Source of the DNA: Shewanella psychromarinicola
GTDB lineage: Bacteria > Pseudomonadota > Gammaproteobacteria > Enterobacterales > Shewanellaceae
Length of the DNA stretch: 64,000 nt
Assembly: GCF_003855155.1 (NCBI RefSeq)
Contig: NZ_CP034073.1
Coordinates: forward strand, 2,852,001-2,916,000
Direction: 5' to 3'
A program made the position numbers and the translations under genes. The number at the start of each line of letters is the position of its first letter. The stretch's first letter is position 1. Shown piece by piece: positions 16,820-25,188 of this stretch. The notes beneath the pieces are model-generated. The model ran no database searches. It saw only the letters and a program-made list of their open reading frames with translations, and was not told where the DNA came from.

Positions 16820-17112
16820 AGCATACCTCTGCATCACTAGCGATTAACGAAAATGCAGATCCCACTGTTCGTGGCGATATGGAGCGGTATTTTAATGTAC
16901 TCGCACCAGAAGGTGCGGCATACTTCCAGCATACAGATGAAGGTGCTGATGATATGCCTGCTCATATTAAGTCGACGTTGATAGGTGTTAGTCAGACTAT
17001 CCCTATTACTAACGGGCACCTGAATCTTGGCCTTTGGCAAGGTTTATATTTATGCGAGCATCGCGATCATGCTTGTTCGCGCACCATTATTGTCACGTTG
17101 CAAGGTGAATGA
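16820..17112 (+). pseudogene. yjbQ: yjbQ-family gene, 3-prime segment
   Basis: This is the remainder of the gene interrupted by IS66. It reads [20 protein letters not shown], then [44 protein letters not shown] and ends TLQGE, covering the conserved metal-binding and C-terminal motifs of the family. The codon split by the insertion is restored exactly when the element and one 8-bp duplication are removed. A truncated product could start at an internal codon but would lack the first strands. Confidence 0.92.
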
Positions 17113-17240
17113 TTTAAAAGATAAAATGGCAATGTTAAGGAAACTGTGCTGGATATTTGATATACATATTTCACGTTCAACCATGACTTTACTTGTGTCT
17201 GTAAATGTAAAGATGTTAAATTTAGGCATCAAAGGTAGAT

Positions 17241-17263
17241 GGGTAAAATATGTAATTTTACCC
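17241..17263. terminator. Hairpin after yjbQ
   Basis: GGGTAAAAT (17241-17249) pairs perfectly with ATTTTACCC (17255-17263) across a 5-base loop. It may end transcription from yjbQ; there is only a weak T-run after it. Confidence 0.4.
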
Positions 17264-17375
17264 GCGCAGTTTTAGCATAATATTTTGGCATATTATTTTG
17301 CCTATAAATGTTTTATACATAAAAAATGGCCCTAAAATCCAAAAATAAATTACGCATAATAATAGGTGGGTTAAC

Positions 17376-18020
17376 GTGATATCTGTATATTTGGTTGACG
17401 ACCATGAACTCGTTAGAACGGGGATCCGTCGTATTTTGGAAGATGAGCGTGGTATTAAAGTCATCGGTGAAGCACCTGATGGAGAAACCGCGGTACAGTG
17501 GTCGCGACAGAACGAAGCAGATGTCATTTTAATGGACATGAATATGCCAGGTATGGGGGGATTAGAAGCTACTCGTAAAATTTTGCGCTACCAGCCCGAT
17601 GCAAAAATTATTGTATTAACTGTACAAACAGAAGATCCATTTCCGACAAAAGTGATGCAGGCGGGTGCCTCTGGGTATTTAACCAAAGGGTCTACTTCAC
17701 CTGAAGTATTACGCGCTATTACTCAAGTAGCTCGAGGTCAACGTTACTTGTCGTCAGAAATCGCCCAGCAAATGGCTCTCAGTCAATTTAACCACTCTGA
17801 TGAGAACCCATTTAGCAGTTTATCTGAACGTGAGTTGCAAATCATGATGATGATAACCAATGGCGAGAAAGTTAATGATATTTCTGAAAAATTAAATTTA
17901 AGCCCGAAAACCGTCAACAGCTATCGTTATCGGTTATTTGCTAAGCTTGGGATCGGCGGAGATGTTGAGTTGACCCGTTTAGCTATCCGTTACAAAATGC
18001 TCGATACAGGTTCATTTTAG
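17376..18020 (+). CDS. uvrY: Response regulator UvrY (GacA/SirA type)
   Basis: This 214-residue NarL/FixJ-type regulator is the partner of the BarA sensor and activates the Csr small RNAs in gammaproteobacteria. The receiver domain occupies 1-120 with acidic pair Asp8/Asp9, phosphoacceptor Asp54 (VILMDMNMPG) and a Lys in YLTKGS. The LuxR-type helix-turn-helix is at about 148-205 (LSERELQIMMMITNGEKVND, LSPKTVNSYRYRLF). It is closely similar to E. coli UvrY throughout. Start is GTG after AGGTGGG. The gene lies 44 bases before uvrC, as in E. coli. Confidence 0.97.
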   Translation: MISVYLVDDHELVRTGIRRILEDERGIKVIGEAPDGETAVQWSRQNEADVILMDMNMPGMGGLEATRKILRYQPDAKIIVLTVQTEDPFPTKVMQAGASGYLTKGSTSPEVLRAITQVARGQRYLSSEIAQQMALSQFNHSDENPFSSLSERELQIMMMITNGEKVNDISEKLNLSPKTVNSYRYRLFAKLGIGGDVELTRLAIRYKMLDTGSF

Positions 18021-18064
18021 TCGGGAATACGTTATTCCTCGCAACGCATTAAGTAGCTTTAATC

Positions 18065-19897
18065 ATGTCTAGTGGTTTTAACGCCAAATCCTTTTTAAAA
18101 AATGTTACTTCAGCGCCTGGGGTTTATCGTATGTACGATAAGCGCCAACAGGTTATTTATGTTGGTAAGGCCAAAGATCTTAAAAAACGTCTTAGCTCCT
18201 ATTTTCGAGTCAATATACCCAACATTAAAACCCAAGCATTGGTATCGCATATCGATCATATTGATGTGACCGTTACCCATAGCGAAACCGATGCGTTATT
18301 GCTTGAAAACGATTATATCAAACAGTACATGCCCAAATACAACGTACTGCTTCGTGATGATAAATCGTACCCGTATATTTTGTTAAGTGGCCATAAACAT
18401 CCTCGATTGGCATATCACCGTGGTCCCAAACGTGAAAAAGGTCATTACTTTGGCCCTTACCCTAATGGTGGTGCAGTGCGCGAGAGTTTGCATTTAATGC
18501 AAAAATTGTTTCCTATCCGCCAATGCGATGATTTGTACTACAAATCGCGATCTCGCCCTTGTTTACAGTATCAATTAGATCGTTGTAGTGCGCCTTGTGT
18601 CGGAATTGTCAGTGATGAGGAATACAGTGAGCAGGTTAAATTAGCCAGTCTATTTTTACGCGGTAAAGACAAGCAAGTGATATCGCAATTGGTGGCAAAA
18701 ATGGAAATTGCTGCCATTGATATGGAATACGAACGCGCGGCACAATATCGCGACCAAATCACCGCTTTAAGGCGGGTTGCAGAGCAGCAGGAAGTGTCGA
18801 ATCAGAAAGGGGATATGGATGTCATTGGCGTCGACTATGCCTCTGGTATTGCCTGTTTTCACCTATTGTTTATCCGCGACGGCAAAATCTTTGGCAGTCG
18901 CAGTTATTATCCTTCTGTACCTGCAGAAACTGCAATCGAAGAGGTGTTGTCGTCATTTTTAGGCCAGTTTTATCTCAATGCCGATATCCAGCGTACCATT
19001 CCCAAAGAAGTCATCCTCAGTCATCACTTTGACGGCATAAAAGAGTTGCAAGCCTCTATTGAACAAGCACTAGATAAAAAGTTTGAATTAAAAACGCAAG
19101 TGCGTGGTGATAGGGCCAATTTTTTACGCTTAGCCATGACTAATGCCAGTAATGCTGTTGCCACTAGATTGTCCCATAAAAATACCGTTGAACAACGGTT
19201 CCTATTACTTGAAGAAGCACTTGAGCTTAATGAGCCTATTAAGCGGATGGAGTGTTTTGATATCAGCCACACTATGGGCGAAAGTACGGTGGCCTCGTGT
19301 GTGGTGTTTAATCGAGAAGGGCCGCATAAAGCCGATTATCGCCGTTATAATATTACCGGAATTACCGGTGGCGATGATTATGCTGCTATGGAGCAAGCGA
19401 TAAGCCGTCGATTCGATAAAATTAATAACAATGGCAAAGTACCTGACTTGGTCTTTATCGATGGTGGCATCGGCCAATTAAGAGTAGCGCAAACTATTGT
19501 TGATGAGAAGTGTGTCAATATTGATCATCCGCCATTACTCATTTGTGTGACCAAAGGTGAAGGGCGCAAAGCTGGACTCGAAACCTTTACCGTTGGTGGC
19601 AGTGAACAAACCTTTGAACTCCCGAGTGATTCGCCTGCATTTCATTTAATGTTACACATCCGTGATGAGTCACATCGATTTGCGATTGCCGGACATCGTA
19701 ATAAACGCCAGAAAACACGTAACACCTCTACATTAGAATCTATCGCCGGAGTGGGTCCTAAGAGGCGTAAAGCCTTGTTGCAACATTTGGGGGGAATGCA
19801 AGAAGTCAAAGGCGCTAGCGTGACTGAATTGACAAAAGTACCCGGAATTAGCTTAGAAATGGCACAAACAATCCATGATACATTGCGAGGGGGCTAA
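18065..19897 (+). CDS. uvrC: Excinuclease ABC subunit C
   Basis: UvrC makes both incisions in nucleotide excision repair. The 610-residue protein shows the GIY-YIG nuclease for the 3-prime cut ([20 protein letters not shown], residues 19-38), the cysteine-containing region, the UVR motif that binds UvrB near 205-235, an RNase H-like nuclease for the 5-prime cut ([16 protein letters not shown]) and a C-terminal helix-hairpin-helix pair ([24 protein letters not shown]). Length and order are normal. It is co-directional with uvrY and pgsA. Confidence 0.98.
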   Translation: MSSGFNAKSFLKNVTSAPGVYRMYDKRQQVIYVGKAKDLKKRLSSYFRVNIPNIKTQALVSHIDHIDVTVTHSETDALLLENDYIKQYMPKYNVLLRDDKSYPYILLSGHKHPRLAYHRGPKREKGHYFGPYPNGGAVRESLHLMQKLFPIRQCDDLYYKSRSRPCLQYQLDRCSAPCVGIVSDEEYSEQVKLASLFLRGKDKQVISQLVAKMEIAAIDMEYERAAQYRDQITALRRVAEQQEVSNQKGDMDVIGVDYASGIACFHLLFIRDGKIFGSRSYYPSVPAETAIEEVLSSFLGQFYLNADIQRTIPKEVILSHHFDGIKELQASIEQALDKKFELKTQVRGDRANFLRLAMTNASNAVATRLSHKNTVEQRFLLLEEALELNEPIKRMECFDISHTMGESTVASCVVFNREGPHKADYRRYNITGITGGDDYAAMEQAISRRFDKINNNGKVPDLVFIDGGIGQLRVAQTIVDEKCVNIDHPPLLICVTKGEGRKAGLETFTVGGSEQTFELPSDSPAFHLMLHIRDESHRFAIAGHRNKRQKTRNTSTLESIAGVGPKRRKALLQHLGGMQEVKGASVTELTKVPGISLEMAQTIHDTLRGG

Positions 19898-19941
19898 ATT
19901 TAAGGCAAAATTGGCGCTGCTTCTGACAATTTGGTCTTTTT

Positions 19942-20490
19942 ATGCCGTTTAATTTACCTATTGCACTGACATTATTTCGTATTGCTTTGTTGCCCGTTTT
20001 CATCGCCGTTTTCTATTTACCTTACTCATGGGCACCATTTGTTTCAGCATTTATTTTTTGGTTGGCTGCATTGACCGATTGGTTAGACGGTTATGCCGCT
20101 CGTAAACTAGGTCAGCTAACCCGATTTGGCGCTTTTTTAGATCCTGTTGCCGATAAAGTCATGGTGTCGACGGCATTAGTGTTGTTGGTTCAGCAAAATG
20201 ATAATATGTATTTAACCTTAGCTGCATTGTTTATGATTGGCCGAGAGATTGTGATTTCTGCATTACGTGAATGGATGGCCGAAATTGGCAAACGTGGTGT
20301 GGTAGCCGTTTCTTGGATTGGTAAATATAAAACCGCCGCGCAAATGGCCGCTATTACTGGATTAATTTGGAAACCGACGCCTTTGCTAACCGATGTTGCC
20401 TTTGGGTTGTTTTATATTGCGGCCGCACTGACATTCTGGTCGATGATAAGTTATATTTCAGCAGCTTGGAATGATTTAACTGCTGAATAG
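19942..20490 (+). CDS. pgsA: CDP-diacylglycerol-glycerol-3-phosphate 3-phosphatidyltransferase
   Basis: PgsA makes phosphatidylglycerol phosphate, the committed step to phosphatidylglycerol and cardiolipin, in the inner membrane. The 182-residue protein contains the CDP-alcohol phosphotransferase signature DWLDGYAARKLGQLTRFGAF followed by LDPVADKVM, with all conserved Asp residues, and about four or five membrane helices. The position after uvrC and before tRNA genes matches other gammaproteobacteria. Confidence 0.97.
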   Translation: MPFNLPIALTLFRIALLPVFIAVFYLPYSWAPFVSAFIFWLAALTDWLDGYAARKLGQLTRFGAFLDPVADKVMVSTALVLLVQQNDNMYLTLAALFMIGREIVISALREWMAEIGKRGVVAVSWIGKYKTAAQMAAITGLIWKPTPLLTDVAFGLFYIAAALTFWSMISYISAAWNDLTAE

Positions 20491-20552
20491 CGTAATAATA
20501 CTTCAATAAGATTATTTAGTGCGCAAACAGTCATAATTGCGTAAATCAACAA

Positions 20553-20580
20553 TTGACACTCGAGGTTAATTCGGTAAAAT
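20553..20580 (+). promoter_or_regulatory. Sigma-70 promoter of the tRNA cluster
   Basis: TTGACA (20553-20558) and TAAAAT (20575-20580) are 16 bases apart, followed by a GC-rich GCCTCCCC stretch like the discriminator of stringently controlled stable-RNA promoters. It lies after pgsA and before the tRNA-Gly repeats. Confidence 0.7.
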
Positions 20581-20669
20581 GCCTCCCCGTAGACAAGTGA
20601 CTAGTCAACAGCAAGGCTTAGGTTTTTTGTTAACTAACACATCTCTATAGTATTAGTTCGATAAGATAA

Positions 20670-20825
20670 GTTGAAAGACGATACCTTTCTTACACATACA
20701 ATAAAGCATTAAAACGATTGAAATGCGACATTAGTTTAGTTGGATAGGTTGAAAGACGATACCTTTCTGGCAGATATAATAAAGCATTAAAAAGATATAA
20801 AATGCGACATTAGCTCAGTTGGTAG
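20670..20825 (+). repeat. Two 78-bp tandem units derived from the tRNA-Gly 5-prime half
   Basis: Two consecutive 78-bp units start with GTTGAAAGACGATACCTTTCT-like sequence at 20670 and 20748. Each ends in a tRNA-Gly 5-prime half: GCGACATTAGTTTAGTTGG decayed in the first, GCGACATTAGCTCAGTTGG intact in the second, where it forms the start of the real tRNA gene. The upstream copies look like pseudo-tRNA remnants of a former multi-copy tRNA-Gly array. Confidence 0.7.
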
Positions 20826-20879
20826 AGCGATACCTTGCCAAGGTATAGGTCATCGGTTCGAACCCGATATGTCGCTCCA
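20804..20879 (+). tRNA. glyW: tRNA-Gly (GCC)
   Basis: The cloverleaf closes: acceptor GCGACAT with ATGTCGC, D-arm GCTC...GAGC, anticodon stem ATACC/GGTAT around TTGCCAA (anticodon GCC), T-arm with GGTTCGAACCC, and encoded TCCA. It is 76 nt long. Confidence 0.97.
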
Positions 20880-20921
20880 ATTTCTTATCTTATCCGATGG
20901 ATTAGAATTTGGTATAAGTAT

Positions 20922-20995
20922 GGCGCGATGGCAGAATGGCTATGCTACGGATTGCAAATCCGTCTATCTCGGTTCGACTCCGGGTCGCGCCTCCA
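20922..20995 (+). tRNA. cysT: tRNA-Cys (GCA)
   Basis: Acceptor GGCGCGA pairs with TCGCGCC; the anticodon loop in GGATTGCAAATCC carries GCA; T-loop GGTTCGACTCC; CCA encoded. Length 74 nt. It is the second gene of the Gly-Cys-Leu cluster. Confidence 0.96.
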
Positions 20996-21044
20996 CAAAA
21001 TTGCATTTAATGGTTACTTTTAGTAACGGTTAAAACAACACTTT

Positions 21045-21130
21045 GCCCGAGTGGTGGAATCGGTAGACACAAGGGATTTAAAATCCCTCGCTGAATAAGC
21101 GTGCCGGTTCAAGTCCGGCCTCGGGTACCA
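21045..21130 (+). tRNA. leuZ: tRNA-Leu (UAA)
   Basis: This is an 86-nt tRNA with a long variable arm. The anticodon stem-loop AGGGATTTAAAATCCCT carries TAA; the T-arm GCCGGTTCAAGTCCGGC and encoded ACCA are intact. It is the third gene of the cluster. Confidence 0.96.
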
Positions 21131-21167
21131 TTATTTATAGTAAGAAATTACATACGTAGGTATGGTG

Positions 21168-21200
21168 TAAAAAAGCCTCAACAATAGTTGGGGCTTTTTT
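21168..21200 (+). terminator. Rho-independent terminator of the tRNA cluster
   Basis: AAAAAAGCC-TCAAC pairs with GTTG-GGGCTTTTTT across a short AATA loop, ending in a T-run. Confidence 0.88.
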
Positions 21201-21732
21201 ACGTCTGTAGTTTAGTGAATTATTACAAACGATAGCAACAGTGTGATCGAGAACCTAGATACTAGAGCGGACTACGTCCTGCTAGGTCGCTACGCTGCTA
21301 TAAGAGCGGCTAATTCGAAAAGTAGGTAGGTTCTTTGGCTTAACCCTTTACATAGTGAAACTGTTTGATATGGCCTGCGGCCACTAACGTCGTGGCGCTT
21401 CATCTGCATCAGATCAAGAGGAAACCAACGGTTGTCCCTCTTTACTTTTTATAAAAGAATTGGCTTAGCCGCCTCGCAAAATTCCCCCAATTTACTTAAG
21501 CAACAGATATGAAAAGGTCGCCATGGTGATTGATTTAGGGGAAGAACAGATCCAGCTTTGGAGCTCGTTTGTAATCTACCTCGTTCTTATTCGGAAATGC
21601 TATTACTTCCGAGAAGTCATCCATGACTACCTAAAACTAGTCTGAATTACTGTCAGGCTGACGTCATTATCTTTATTGTTCTAAAGTTCAGCGTTGAATC
21701 ACACCGATTGCTAACTTCATATTATTATCTAA
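21201..21732. other. Intergenic between tRNA cluster and IS1595, no gene seen
   Basis: The stretch is rich in short inverted repeats (for example GAGCGGACTACGTCCTGCT near 21265-21283) and resembles noncoding DNA. The last 8 bases (21725-21732, TTATCTAA) are the left target duplication of the IS1595-family element. Confidence 0.5.
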
Positions 21733-22704
21733 CATGCCTATGCATCTGAGTCAGTTTTGGCTTATTCTTATAGTATAAATCAAGACTAGAAGTGAGATTT
21801 GCTATGAAAATGCCTGAAACGAGTTTTTTTGAATGGCAACGTCAATTCAGCGCTGAAACTGATTGCTTAAATCACATTAAGAAAATGAGATGGCCTAATG
21901 GTTTTGTTTGCCCTAGATGCTCTTGTGAGCATGCCTATGAGCTTACAACCCGCAATGTATATGAATGCAGTCAATGTCATAAACAAACATCGGTCACAGC
22001 AGACACATTATTCCACGGTAGCCGTATTCCTATCACTAAGTGGTTTTGGGCAATCTACTTTTTAGGCTCAGATAAAGGCAGTATTTCAGCATTAAGATTG
22101 AGCAAGCACATTGAAGTTAATTGGCGAACGGCACGTTTGATATTAAGTAAGCTGAGAACGGCTATGGGCCATAGAGACAGCTTATATAGACTGTCAGGCG
22201 TTATTGAAATTGATGATGCGTTAGTGGGTGGCAGAAGGAAGGGCAAGCGTGGACGTGGAGCAGAAGGTAAAACACCTGTTTTAGTTGCCGTTGAAAGCAA
22301 AGGAAAAAGAGCTGGATTTATTGCTATGCAGGCTGTGAATAGCGTTTGCCATGATAGTGTTGAAAAGTTCGTTGCCAAACACTTAACGAGACAGCAAAAA
22401 GTGCATACAGACGGCTTACCTGCGTTGAACATTATAGATAAGACTCAACAACATGAAGCGAGTTACCCCCAGTGAGCTTGTTGATGAATGGCTGCCTTGG
22501 GTTCATATTGCCATTGGTAACTTAAAAGCATTTTTACTTGGGACATTCCATGGTGTTTCAGGAAAGTACCTACAAGAATACCTGAGCGAGTTCTGTTATC
22601 GGTTCAATCGTAGACAAATGGAAAGAGAAATACCTAACAGATTGTTAAATTTGGCAATCATTCACACGCCAATACATTCTTACTGAGCCAAGTGCATAGG
22701 CATG
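21733..22704 (+). mobile_element. IS1595-family element, 972 bp
   Basis: Inverted ends begin CATGCCTATGCA on both sides (CATGCCTATGCATCTGAG on the left; CATGCCTATGCACTTGGC reading inward from the right). TTATCTAA is duplicated exactly at 21725-21732 and 22705-22712, the 8-bp duplication typical of IS1595. It carries one broken transposase gene and lies in noncoding DNA. Confidence 0.92.
21804..22686 (+). pseudogene. IS1595-family transposase, frameshifted near the 3-prime end
   Basis: The protein starts MPETSFFEWQRQFSAETDCL and has the N-terminal zinc ribbon (CPRCSCEHAYEL, CSQCHKQTS) followed by the DDE/ISXO2-like domain: GVIEIDDALVGGRRKGKRG and HTDGLPALNI. At about 22450-22460 the frame switches. 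The rest, from RVTPSELVDEWLPWVHIAIG to GTFHGVSGKYLQEYLSEFCY and a RFNRRQMER tail, continues in the next frame (22453-22686). The lesion fits a one-base gain or two-base loss, not a simple homopolymer loss. An upstream start at 21792 is also possible. Confidence 0.88.
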
Positions 22705-22888
22705 TTATCTAATGATAACTATCTATTTTTCACGTATTGATTGACAAAATAATAGCCAAAAACCTATTTCTACTTCACTTTCTTGAGTCAAATAACACTT
22801 ATACTTTTTTAATTGATTTTGTTTTAGTGTCTAAAGGAAAAGAGTCAAAGCGCTGACTTTAATTTTCTTGTATAACCAGCCTTAATCT

Positions 22889-22914
22889 CCTAAATGACAA
22901 TGTTGTCATTTAGG
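22889..22914. promoter_or_regulatory. CusR/HprR-type operator upstream of the response regulator gene
   Basis: CCTAAATGACAA and TTGTCATTTAGG are perfect 12-base inverted arms around a TG centre. The core ATGACAANNTTGTCAT matches the published E. coli CusR/HprR recognition sequence. It ends 58 bases before the regulator start, where an activator or autoregulator would bind. Confidence 0.85.
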
Positions 22915-22972
22915 TTGCTAGTGCGATGTGTCAGATGAGATACTTTTAAGCGTCACCCAAGGATAAAACTCA

Positions 22973-23656
22973 ATGAACGTATTGCTTGTCGAAGATGAAC
23001 AAAAAATTGCAGATTTTATCTGCGAAGGTTTGCGCGCCAAACATTTCAATGTCACTCATTGTGCCGATGGCAATCAAGGTTATCAGGCGGCAAGCAATAA
23101 TACTTATGATGTGATTATTCTCGACATTATGCTTCCGGGTAGAGATGGGTTGGATATTCTTTGTTCGCTGCGTCAACAAGGTGTCGATGCGCCCATTATT
23201 CTGCTTACTGCGCGTAATGAATTGGGCGATCGCGTTCAGGGGTTAGACATGGGCGCAGATGATTACTTAGCCAAACCGTTTTATGTTGAAGAGTTGCATG
23301 CTCGCATTCAAGCCTTGCTTCGACGGCATTGCGGCACACAGCAGCATGTTGTCGAGGTAGGCGCATTGCAACTTGATTGTATTAATCGCAGCCTTAATTG
23401 TCAGGGACAATCGGTCGAGCTTACTAGCCGAGAATTTAGCCTGCTTGAACACTTAATGCGCTCACCCAACCAAGTGTTAACCCGGGGGCAGTTGCTGGAG
23501 CATGTTTGGGGATACGACTTTGATCCTTGTACCAATGTTGTCGATGTGTGTATTAAACGTATCCGCAGTAAAATGGCTTCTTTAGAGAAGGCAGGAAAAA
23601 TGGTCGGCGCCATTGAGTCTCTTCGCGGCACAGGTTATCGCTTAAGTATCCGATAA
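22973..23656 (+). CDS. OmpR-family response regulator (CusR/HprR-like)
   Basis: The 227-residue regulator has a receiver domain (acidic Glu7/Asp8, phosphoacceptor Asp51 in VIILDIMLPGRDG, Lys101 in LAKPF) and an OmpR winged helix (LTSREFSLLEHLMRSPNQVL, GYRLSIR). It is followed 9 bases later by its histidine kinase gene. A palindrome of CusR/HprR type stands before it and a second copy lies before the downstream PEBP-macAB operon, so it most likely controls both. The input signal could be copper or oxidative stress by analogy, but no metal-binding residues prove this. Confidence 0.92.
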   Translation: MNVLLVEDEQKIADFICEGLRAKHFNVTHCADGNQGYQAASNNTYDVIILDIMLPGRDGLDILCSLRQQGVDAPIILLTARNELGDRVQGLDMGADDYLAKPFYVEELHARIQALLRRHCGTQQHVVEVGALQLDCINRSLNCQGQSVELTSREFSLLEHLMRSPNQVLTRGQLLEHVWGYDFDPCTNVVDVCIKRIRSKMASLEKAGKMVGAIESLRGTGYRLSIR

Positions 23657-23665
23657 GGTTTTAAT

Positions 23666-25102
23666 ATGCATTTTCGTACTCGTATTTTTGCCATATCAAT
23701 TTTAACTGTAACAGCTGTGCTTACGTTGGTTATCAGCTTAAGTTGGTCGCGTATTATGAGCGTTGAATTGACTCACCTCGATTCTCGCCTTTGTATAGAA
23801 GCAAAACGCTTAATACGCAAACGTACTTTGCATGATGTCAATAATTCTGCAATGAATATAAGAGATTTAAACGATACACTTCTTTCGGGTGGTCGGTTAA
23901 TGACTGATTTAATGGACAAGTTACGAGTCAATTCACCCAGCCAATTAATGCTGTCAGTCGGTTCTGCTGAGCAAGGCTTTTTAACCGCGCCAGACGGAGT
24001 AGACGTACAAGATGTGATAAGTCGCTTAAATTGGCTACGCGCAGAGTCACTCACATTACCCCACAATAATAAAGCCGACGCGGTTTGTCAGCTGGCCTTT
24101 TTTGAACATCAGCAAAGCCGATGGCGAGCAAGCTTATTTCAAACCTCAAACCAACAAAGTTTTATTGCTGTGGATATTGCAGCCACCACAAATCAGTTAA
24201 CGAATACCTTACTGACCGCGTTGGTTGTGGTTATCCCTTTTTCATTACTGCTCAGTATTCTAGGCGCATGGATTATCTCGACCAATACCATTAAACCAAT
24301 AAACAGATTACATAAAGCAATGGATAAAGTGACCCAAAAAGATCTTAGCCATCGCTTGCCTGAGCATAAAGAAGACAAAGAATTCAAAATGTTGATTGAT
24401 GCATACAATATGATGCTCGATCGCCTAGAGGACAGTTTTCAACAAGTTTCTCGTTTTACGGCTGATGCCGCTCATGAGCTAAAAACACCACTTACAGTGC
24501 TAAGAGGTAAGCTTGAACAAGCAGTGTTGTCTGAAAACCCATCGCTATTGGATCTCAATGCCATTCTTGATGAAGTCGGGCATTTGTCGGCCATTACCCG
24601 TAAATTATTGCTGTTATCACAGGCGGATTCAGGCTCTATGGCGTTGCATTTTGAACCAATAAATATCACTGAATTGGTAGATGAGTTGATTGCCGATATG
24701 ATCTTGTTGTCGGATGAACTGGAGCTCGATTGTGTGATTGAGAAAGGCTTAATCACTCAAGGCGATTTTGTGTTATTGAGGCAGCTGTTAAACAATCTGC
24801 TCGTAAACGTAATGCGTTATAGCCTTCCGCATAAAAGTGTCACCATCCACGCTCGCCAAAACGAGTCGGTTATTGAAGTGGTGATGAGCAATGCTTGTCT
24901 TCCAATCTCACGCGATGTCAGGGCCAAACTGTTTGATCGCTTTTACCGCGGCGAGCCAGCTCATACCCAGGGAATATCCGGCAGTGGTTTAGGGTTAAGT
25001 TTAGCCAGAGAAATCGCTCGCGCGCATGGTGGCGATCTTACACTTGAGCCCAGTGATATTGAGGTTGTGACAATGCGGCTGTTGTTACCCATCGTTAAAT
25101 GA
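23666..25102 (+). CDS. Membrane sensor histidine kinase
   Basis: This 478-residue kinase has a first membrane helix at about 8-28, a periplasmic domain of about 145 residues, a second helix at about 178-200 and a HAMP linker. The H-box is FTADAAHELKTPLTVLRG with phosphorylated His270. Then come the N-box (LRQLLNNLLVNVMRYS), F-box (LFDRFYRG) and G-box (GSGLGLSLAREIARAHGG). The sensor domain has no Cys/His-rich metal motif that I can see and was not recognised. Its TGA lies inside the second regulator palindrome, so the next operon's operator overlaps this gene's end. Confidence 0.93.
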   Translation: MHFRTRIFAISILTVTAVLTLVISLSWSRIMSVELTHLDSRLCIEAKRLIRKRTLHDVNNSAMNIRDLNDTLLSGGRLMTDLMDKLRVNSPSQLMLSVGSAEQGFLTAPDGVDVQDVISRLNWLRAESLTLPHNNKADAVCQLAFFEHQQSRWRASLFQTSNQQSFIAVDIAATTNQLTNTLLTALVVVIPFSLLLSILGAWIISTNTIKPINRLHKAMDKVTQKDLSHRLPEHKEDKEFKMLIDAYNMMLDRLEDSFQQVSRFTADAAHELKTPLTVLRGKLEQAVLSENPSLLDLNAILDEVGHLSAITRKLLLLSQADSGSMALHFEPINITELVDELIADMILLSDELELDCVIEKGLITQGDFVLLRQLLNNLLVNVMRYSLPHKSVTIHARQNESVIEVVMSNACLPISRDVRAKLFDRFYRGEPAHTQGISGSGLGLSLAREIARAHGGDLTLEPSDIEVVTMRLLLPIVK

Positions 25103-25114
25103 CAACATTGTCAT
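25099..25114. promoter_or_regulatory. Second CusR/HprR-type operator, before the PEBP-macAB operon
   Basis: ATGACAACATTGTCAT is the same 16-base core palindrome as at 22894-22909, differing only in the two central bases. It overlaps the kinase stop codon and lies 74 bases before the PEBP gene. Confidence 0.85.
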
Positions 25115-25140
25115 CCATCAGCGAAGCCTAATCGATACAC

Positions 25141-25169
25141 TTAAGTTAACTCATTAATCGTTAACTTAA
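25141..25169. promoter_or_regulatory. 10-bp perfect inverted repeat in the PEBP leader
   Basis: TTAAGTTAAC (25141-25150) and GTTAACTTAA (25160-25169) flank a 9-base spacer, just before the TTGGAG ribosome site. It may be an extra operator or a leader hairpin. Confidence 0.5.
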
Positions 25170-25188
25170 TCGCATTGGAGATTAGGCC

